Assembly: GCF_016865525.2 (NCBI RefSeq)
Contig: NZ_CP075169.1
Location: forward strand, 4,526,337 to 4,590,336
Source of the DNA: Sodalis ligni
GTDB taxonomy: Bacteria > Pseudomonadota > Gammaproteobacteria > Enterobacterales > Enterobacteriaceae
Direction of reading: 5' to 3'
Length of the DNA: 64,000 nt
The notes beneath the pieces are model-generated. The model was not told the DNA's origin. It saw nothing but the letters and a program-made list of their open reading frames with translations, and ran no database searches. How positions within the stretch are numbered: the first letter of the stretch is position 1; the number at the start of each line of letters is the position of its first letter. The translations under genes were made by a program, and so were the position numbers. Positions 59,519 through 64,000 of this stretch are shown here, one piece after another.

Positions 59519-60287
59519 GGAGATTTTCCCCAAAGGCATCCCGGTCGGTAAACAGCCGGCAGTGGGCATGGGTACGCAGGATGGTGGCCGGACAGCCGGT
59601 GGAAACCGGCTCTCGCAGCATGGCCGTTATCGCCGCCCGCTTTTGTGCTCCCGGCACCATGCAAAACAGCCGCCCGGCGGCCATCAAGGTAGGAACGGTC
59701 AGGGTCACCGCATGGGTGGGCACCGCGTCCAGGGTGGCGAAGCAGCCGTCGTTCACCTGCTGCTGGCGGCACACCGGATCCAGCTCCACCGTTTTCATCA
59801 CGGCAGGATCCCGGAAGTCCGCCACCGGCGGATCGTTAAAGGCCAGGTGTCCGTTCTCCCCGATGCCCAGGCAGACCATATCAATGGGCGCCTGCCGGAT
59901 CAGATCGGCGTAATGGCGGCAGATCCGGTCCGCATCCTCCCAGGCCGGGATCAGGTGTACGGTGCCCGGATGGACAACCTCGAACAAATGGCTATTGAGG
60001 TAGTGGCTAAAACGCTGCTCCGAATCCGGCGGCAGGCCGATATATTCATCCATATGAAACGCCGTCACCCGCGACCAGTCAATGCCCTCGGCTGTCCCCA
60101 GGGCCGCCAGGAATTCATTCTGCGACGGCGCGGCGGCGAAAATAATCCGCACGTTCTCCTGCCTGGCCAGGCATTGGCGCAAAGCGTCGGCCGCAGCCGC
60201 GCCGGCCGAGTTACCCAAGGCTATGCGGTCGGCAAATACCTCGACGGCAAGCTGTTCATACCGGCCGGTCAACACTGGCAATGACAT
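59511..60287 (-). CDS. Glucosamine-6-phosphate deaminase-like enzyme (NagB family, divergent)
   Basis: 258 residues from ATG at 60287. VRIIFAAAPSQNEFLAALGT then DWSRVTAFHMDEYIGLPPDS and MVCLGIGENGHLAFNDPPVA are the NagB-family active-site blocks (Asp in HMDEY, His in NGHLAFND). The early GLPTGGTP motif of E. coli NagB is replaced by AAAPSQNEF, as in the less-studied subgroup, so the substrate may be a related amino-sugar phosphate. Coupled to nagA by overlap. Confidence 0.88.
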   Translation of the reverse strand: MSLPVLTGRYEQLAVEVFADRIALGNSAGAAAADALRQCLARQENVRIIFAAAPSQNEFLAALGTAEGIDWSRVTAFHMDEYIGLPPDSEQRFSHYLNSHLFEVVHPGTVHLIPAWEDADRICRHYADLIRQAPIDMVCLGIGENGHLAFNDPPVADFRDPAVMKTVELDPVCRQQQVNDGCFATLDAVPTHAVTLTVPTLMAAGRLFCMVPGAQKRAAITAMLREPVSTGCPATILRTHAHCRLFTDRDAFGENLHG

Positions 60288-60312
60288 ATAAAACTCCTTT
60301 AGCTGAATCTGT

Positions 60313-61827
60313 TTATGACTTGCGCAGGGCAACGGCAGGACGGCCGGCGGATAACGCCGCCTGATCCTGATTCAGCGCGGCCAGCAGAGTATCCACCTGC
60401 GGGCTGACCGGGCTTCGCCGGCACAGGCCGGCCAGCGCATAGACGATTAACGATGAGAGTACGGGAATGGCAACGACTTCCGTCGTGCTCATGCCCGGAA
60501 TCGCAAATTTCACCACGAAGAACGCTACGATCCCCACGGCCCAGGATCCGATGGCTGCAAGGGGGCCGCATTTTCTGAACCAGGGCAGCAGGCCCAACAG
60601 CATAGGAATGGAGATAGGTCCCACCAGCCCGCCGAACCAGATAATCAACAGGGTCAGCACGCCGCCGAACCGGCCGGCGTTAACCGCAATCAGCAGCGTG
60701 GTGACGATAAAGGCCACCACCGTCACCCGGGCCACCACCAGCGAGGACTGGCCGTTGCCAAAGCGCCGGGGAAACAGCACCGGCAGGATATCCCGCGTGA
60801 CCACGGCGGTAATGGCATTGGAGTCGGAGGAAGTCATGGACAGGGTATGGGCAAACATGGCCACCAGCACCAGGCCAATCAGGCCGTTGGGCAATAAGTG
60901 CATCGCCATGACCGAATAAGACTGGGACGGATCGGCGATGCCGGGGAACAACACCGGCGCGGCCCACATGGGATAAAACAGCACCAGCGGCCACACCAGG
61001 TACAACACCGCCGACAGCAGCGCGGCTTTATGGGCATCCCTGCCGCGCGGTGAAGCGATAAAGCGCTGCGCCAGGTTCCAGGTACCGCCGTTATAGCTGA
61101 GGGTGTAAATCACGAAATAGGCCAGCATAAAGCCCAGCGTATAAGGCTCGCGAATGATCTGCGTGTGGGCTGGAGGCAGCCGGTCCCACACGGTGAGCAA
61201 TCCGTGCAGGCCCCCCAGATGGGCGGCAACCGCGGCCACCATCACAATGGCCGCGATAAATTGCACCACAAACTGGCCGAAGTCGTTACAGGCATCCGCC
61301 CACAGACCGCCCATCACGGTGTAAAACAGGCACAATATACCGGAGATAGCGATGCCGTAAACGGTATCCAGTCCGGTGAAAACGTTGATGATAATGGCGA
61401 TGGCCGCCCACTTGGCCCCGACATCGAAGGTCTTCAGCAATACGCCGCTCCAGGCCAGCAATTGCTGGGTCGGGACGTTATAGCGAGTGGCGAGATACTC
61501 CATCGGCGATTCGATATGCATATGGATACGCAGCCGCGCCCAGCGCGGCGCAAAGATAAACGAGCCGAGAAATACCGCGATGGAGATGGGCAGCGCCCAC
61601 CAGAAATAGATCGTGATGCCGTAACTGTAGGCAACGCCGGCATAGGCCACGAACACCGCGGCGCTGTAGCCCGACATATGATGTGAAATGCCCGACAGCC
61701 ACCATGGCATTTTACCGCCGGCGGCAAAAAAATCCTTGGTGCTGCCCACCTTACGCATCGCCCACAGGGTAATGATCACAATCATCAGGGCATACAACGC
61801 CATGACCACATAGTCTATCCCGTTCAT
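60313..61827 (-). CDS. Sodium:solute symporter (SSS family), amino-sugar operon transporter
   Basis: 504 residues, about 13 membrane segments. NGIDYVVMALYALMIVIITL, then STKDFFAAGGKMPWWLSGIS HHMSGYSAAVFVAYAG carry the SSS signature, with GLWADACNDFGQFVVQFIAA and MFAHTLSMTSSDSNAITAVV in the core. First gene of the operon, 25 bases from the deaminase gene, so it probably imports the amino sugar (GlcNAc-like or sialic-acid-like) consumed by the following enzymes. PTS genes are absent, so a kinase elsewhere must phosphorylate the sugar. Confidence 0.9.
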   Translation of the reverse strand: MNGIDYVVMALYALMIVIITLWAMRKVGSTKDFFAAGGKMPWWLSGISHHMSGYSAAVFVAYAGVAYSYGITIYFWWALPISIAVFLGSFIFAPRWARLRIHMHIESPMEYLATRYNVPTQQLLAWSGVLLKTFDVGAKWAAIAIIINVFTGLDTVYGIAISGILCLFYTVMGGLWADACNDFGQFVVQFIAAIVMVAAVAAHLGGLHGLLTVWDRLPPAHTQIIREPYTLGFMLAYFVIYTLSYNGGTWNLAQRFIASPRGRDAHKAALLSAVLYLVWPLVLFYPMWAAPVLFPGIADPSQSYSVMAMHLLPNGLIGLVLVAMFAHTLSMTSSDSNAITAVVTRDILPVLFPRRFGNGQSSLVVARVTVVAFIVTTLLIAVNAGRFGGVLTLLIIWFGGLVGPISIPMLLGLLPWFRKCGPLAAIGSWAVGIVAFFVVKFAIPGMSTTEVVAIPVLSSLIVYALAGLCRRSPVSPQVDTLLAALNQDQAALSAGRPAVALRKS

Positions 61828-62223
61828 TTTACGCTCCGGTAGTTAATCGCGATTCTCGCCGCCCCATGGGGGACGGGCAGTTTGTCTGCGCCTGGTATTC
61901 ACATACATCCTAAGTTAGGACCAATTGGTTCTGACTTAACTGTATGACCATACATAGAGTAATTATTTAGTCCTATATAAGGATTAATTAAAGCTAACAC
62001 AGCGCCATTGCCATGTACGAGAGTTATATCACAGTTAATCGGCAACACAGCGGACGGGCCATAGGGCTTTTTTATGACCCGGTTTGGCGGGGTATCATCA
62101 GCAATCGGCAATGTTTACAGGGATCGCCGTACCGTCTCATCCATCCCGGTGAACGTCATTTATCGCTTATCGAAGCGCAGCGTATTTTCTCTCTGGTAGT
62201 GAAAACCGCAGCCAGGGTTTATT
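61828..62223. promoter_or_regulatory. Promoter and operator region of the amino-sugar operon
   Basis: 396 bases without a gene. Three short palindromes cluster at 61917-61985: ACCAATTGGT (61920-61929), GTATGACCATAC (61942-61953) and TCCTATATAAGGA (61971-61983). They are suitable binding sites for the ROK repressor or another regulator. The remainder to 62223 contains only shadow frames. No consensus CRP site is seen. Confidence 0.55.
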
Positions 62224-63199
62224 TTACGCCAGTGAATTCACAAGGCTATCGAGCTCATGATTATCCATTCCGGTAGCGCGTTCAATCGCATCGCGGTCCA
62301 GGCCCATAGCCAGCAAATTACGGGCGATCTCTCTCGCTTGCTGGCTGCGTCCCTCATTTATTCCTCGGTTCAGCCCTTCTCGCAATCCTTTTGCAGACCT
62401 TCTTGTAGTCCCTCTTTCAGTCCTTCTTGCAGACCAATCTTGCGTCCCATCTGTTTTAGTTGTTCTGCGACAGTCATCATATCTTCCCTGTAACGTGGTG
62501 TATTTTCGATAAGAATACGTAAAAAGCCTCCCAGTCAAGGAGATCGGCCTCCTGCGTCAAATAGCGTATCAGACACTCCGCCTGCGCTTTACTGAGCTGC
62601 GCCAGATCCATCAGCAAGGCAATATCCAGCAGCCGGATATTGATATCCCTGTCCCGGATATGCTTTTGCACATACTCCAGCAAGGCGACTTTCTTATGGG
62701 TTTTGATTTCGTCGTCAGGAATTACCGTAACATCCACCAGGGGAAATGCCTGAACATACAGCGCTTGCGCCAATGCCGGATTGTGGAAACAGTCCAGCCA
62801 ACGCAGGCTGTAAGGATAAGGACTCTGTCTTCCGTGATAAAACAGCAGGGGTATGACCAGCGGCAGTTTTTTGTGGCCCTGCTCAAGATGGCGGTGCATG
62901 GCGGCTATGCTGTAGCGCAAAAGACGAAACGCCATCATCTCGTCCACGCTGGACTGGTGCTCTATGAGGCAGTAGACATACCCCTCTCCTTCGGAGCTGT
63001 CCAAAGAGTAAAGCATGTCTGAGTACTGAGTACGCATGTCGTCCTCGACAAAGGAGCCGGAGGTGACCGCCAGCGTGCCGAGATCGCACATTTCCCGCAG
63101 CGCCGGCGGCAGGTGTATTTGCAGAAAATCCTCCACAACGCTGACATCGCTGAAGAATTTTCTGAATAACGCATCATGAGGGGCAGGAATAGTTTTCAT
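62224..63199 (-). pseudogene. Rpn-family recombination-promoting nuclease/putative transposase, twice frameshifted
   Basis: The N-terminal part (63199 to about 62,530) reads PAPHDALFRKFFSDVSVVED, then VYCLIEHQSSVDEMMAFRLL and LPLVIPLLFYHGRQSPYPYS with the PD-(D/E)XK core (EHQS). At a T-run near 62,527 the frame leaves, and the next frame continues FLRILIENTPRYREDMMTVA and IGLQEGLKEGLQEGLQK. A second frame change near 62,397 gives GLREGLNRGINEGRSQQARE and LVNSLA to 62224. Both are one-base deletions in short runs. The EGL repeats are the usual variable tail of this family. Confidence 0.88.
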
Positions 63200-63348
63200 T
63201 GGCGCACTGTAACGGCGTCAATGAAAACGAAATATAAACGCTATACCGCGCGAGCAGGGGAGATAATCTATTTTCGGCGGGTTTCACATTTTAATGCAAC
63301 ACGGCCATGTGTTTCTGCGATGGAGCCGCCGGTGACCCGCAAAGGACA

Positions 63349-64000
63349 TTATCTCCCCCCATCCACGCTCAACACCTGGCCGGTCACCCAGTTTGCCCAA
63401 GGAGAGGCGAAAAACAGCACCGCATGCGCAATGTCCTCCGGTGCGCCGAGCCGCTTTAGGGCAATGCAATCAATGAGCTGCGCCTGGCCCTCTTTACCCA
63501 TGGCCTGCCACTGTTTCTCAGTGGAGGGATTACTGCGGATAAAACCCGGGGCAACATTGTTAACGGTGATATTCCACGGACCCAGCTCATGGGCCAACTG
63601 ACGCGTCAGTCCAATCTGCCCCGCTTTGGCGCCGGCATAGGCCTGGATGCCGGTAAGGCTGACATCCAGCCCGGCACGGCTGGAGATATTGACGATACGG
63701 CCGAATTTTTGCTGCTTCATGGCGGGCGCGGCGGCCTGTGACATCAGAAAGGCGCCGGTGAGGTTGACGTCCACTATCGCCTGCCATTGCGCCAGCGTAA
63801 CCTGCTCAATGGGCAGGCCGGTTTGTCCCGCCACGCCGCCGGCATTATTCACCAGGGTATCCACGGGGCCGTGTTTTTCAATCAGTTCGTCAAACAGCGC
63901 CGTAACGCTTTGGCTATCAGCTACATTCAGGGTAAAGGCATGGCAGGAGGGGCCGCACAGCCGGGCGGTCTCTTCAACCCCGCCGGACTGGATGTCACAG
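63349..64000 (-). CDS. Short-chain dehydrogenase/reductase, 5' end outside the window
   Basis: At least 217 residues. The first visible part (DIQSGGVEETARLCGPSCHA) follows the missing Rossmann start; the conserved VDTLVNNAGG, then RIVNISSRAG with the catalytic Ser, YAGAKAGQIG with Tyr and Lys (YxxxK) and NVAPGFIRSNPSTEKQW are present, as is the classical SDR ending SVDGGR. Intact as far as seen, perhaps 250 residues in full. Substrate not evident. Confidence 0.93.
   Translation of the reverse strand, partial: CDIQSGGVEETARLCGPSCHAFTLNVADSQSVTALFDELIEKHGPVDTLVNNAGGVAGQTGLPIEQVTLAQWQAIVDVNLTGAFLMSQAAAPAMKQQKFGRIVNISSRAGLDVSLTGIQAYAGAKAGQIGLTRQLAHELGPWNITVNNVAPGFIRSNPSTEKQWQAMGKEGQAQLIDCIALKRLGAPEDIAHAVLFFASPWANWVTGQVLSVDGGR

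Overview
The window looks like the chromosome of a gamma-proteobacterium of the Enterobacterales. The basis is a lambdoid prophage sitting in a tmRNA (ssrA) gene, enterobacterial-type nag genes, several LysR and ROK regulators and a consensus CRP site. Many accessory genes carry single-base indels, which would fit a Sodalis-like lineage under relaxed selection, but the species assignment is inference only. Some indels lie in short homopolymers and could also be sequencing errors.

Positions 1 to about 28,870 hold the right-hand part of a lambdoid prophage; its left end is outside the window. Late genes are on the minus strand, in transcription order: Q antiterminator, an inserted hicAB toxin-antitoxin pair and a decayed gene, then holin, SAR-endolysin and Rz/Rz1 spanins, small accessory genes including an Acb2/Tad1-type cyclic-nucleotide sponge, a candidate cos site, terminase small and large subunits, gpW, portal, and a frameshifted head protease. 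Upstream of Q on the same strand is the right operon: Cro, a YmfL-like protein, DUF4222, an O-like replication protein with candidate origin iterons inside its gene, a PerC-like regulator, a PAPS-reductase-like protein, two DNA methyltransferases, RusA, a Rha/KilAC protein and a DUF968 nuclease-like protein. A short CI-like repressor faces Cro across an operator region. The plus-strand left operon starts at a pL-like promoter with matching operators, crosses a gene-free, hairpin-rich RNA region with three T-arm-like hairpins, and continues through DUF2303 (YfdQ), YfdR and small genes to xis and int. The copy of the tmRNA 3' end at 28,841-28,873 is the attachment site next to int.

Positions 28,900 to about 33,130 are a graveyard of a second element at the same site: two fragments of a P4-type integrase, an apparently intact Phd/RelE-type toxin-antitoxin pair plus a stray antitoxin tail, and frameshifted HTH, membrane and GIY-YIG genes. 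One intact hexapeptide acyltransferase lies within it.

Positions 33,160 to 64,000 are chromosomal accessory DNA: an AraC/SDR divergent pair, a frameshifted GNAT gene, a very large (1,697-residue) putative toxin or effector, a tiny secreted peptide, a GntP-family permease with a perfect CRP site, a group of LysR-linked redox and hydrolase genes (old yellow enzyme, alpha/beta hydrolase, NAD-epimerase, quinone reductase, epoxide hydrolase), an Nramp-like transporter, an orphan MT-A70 methyltransferase, an amino-sugar operon (SSS transporter, NagB-like, NagA, ROK regulator), a twice-frameshifted Rpn nuclease gene, and a partial SDR gene at the right edge.
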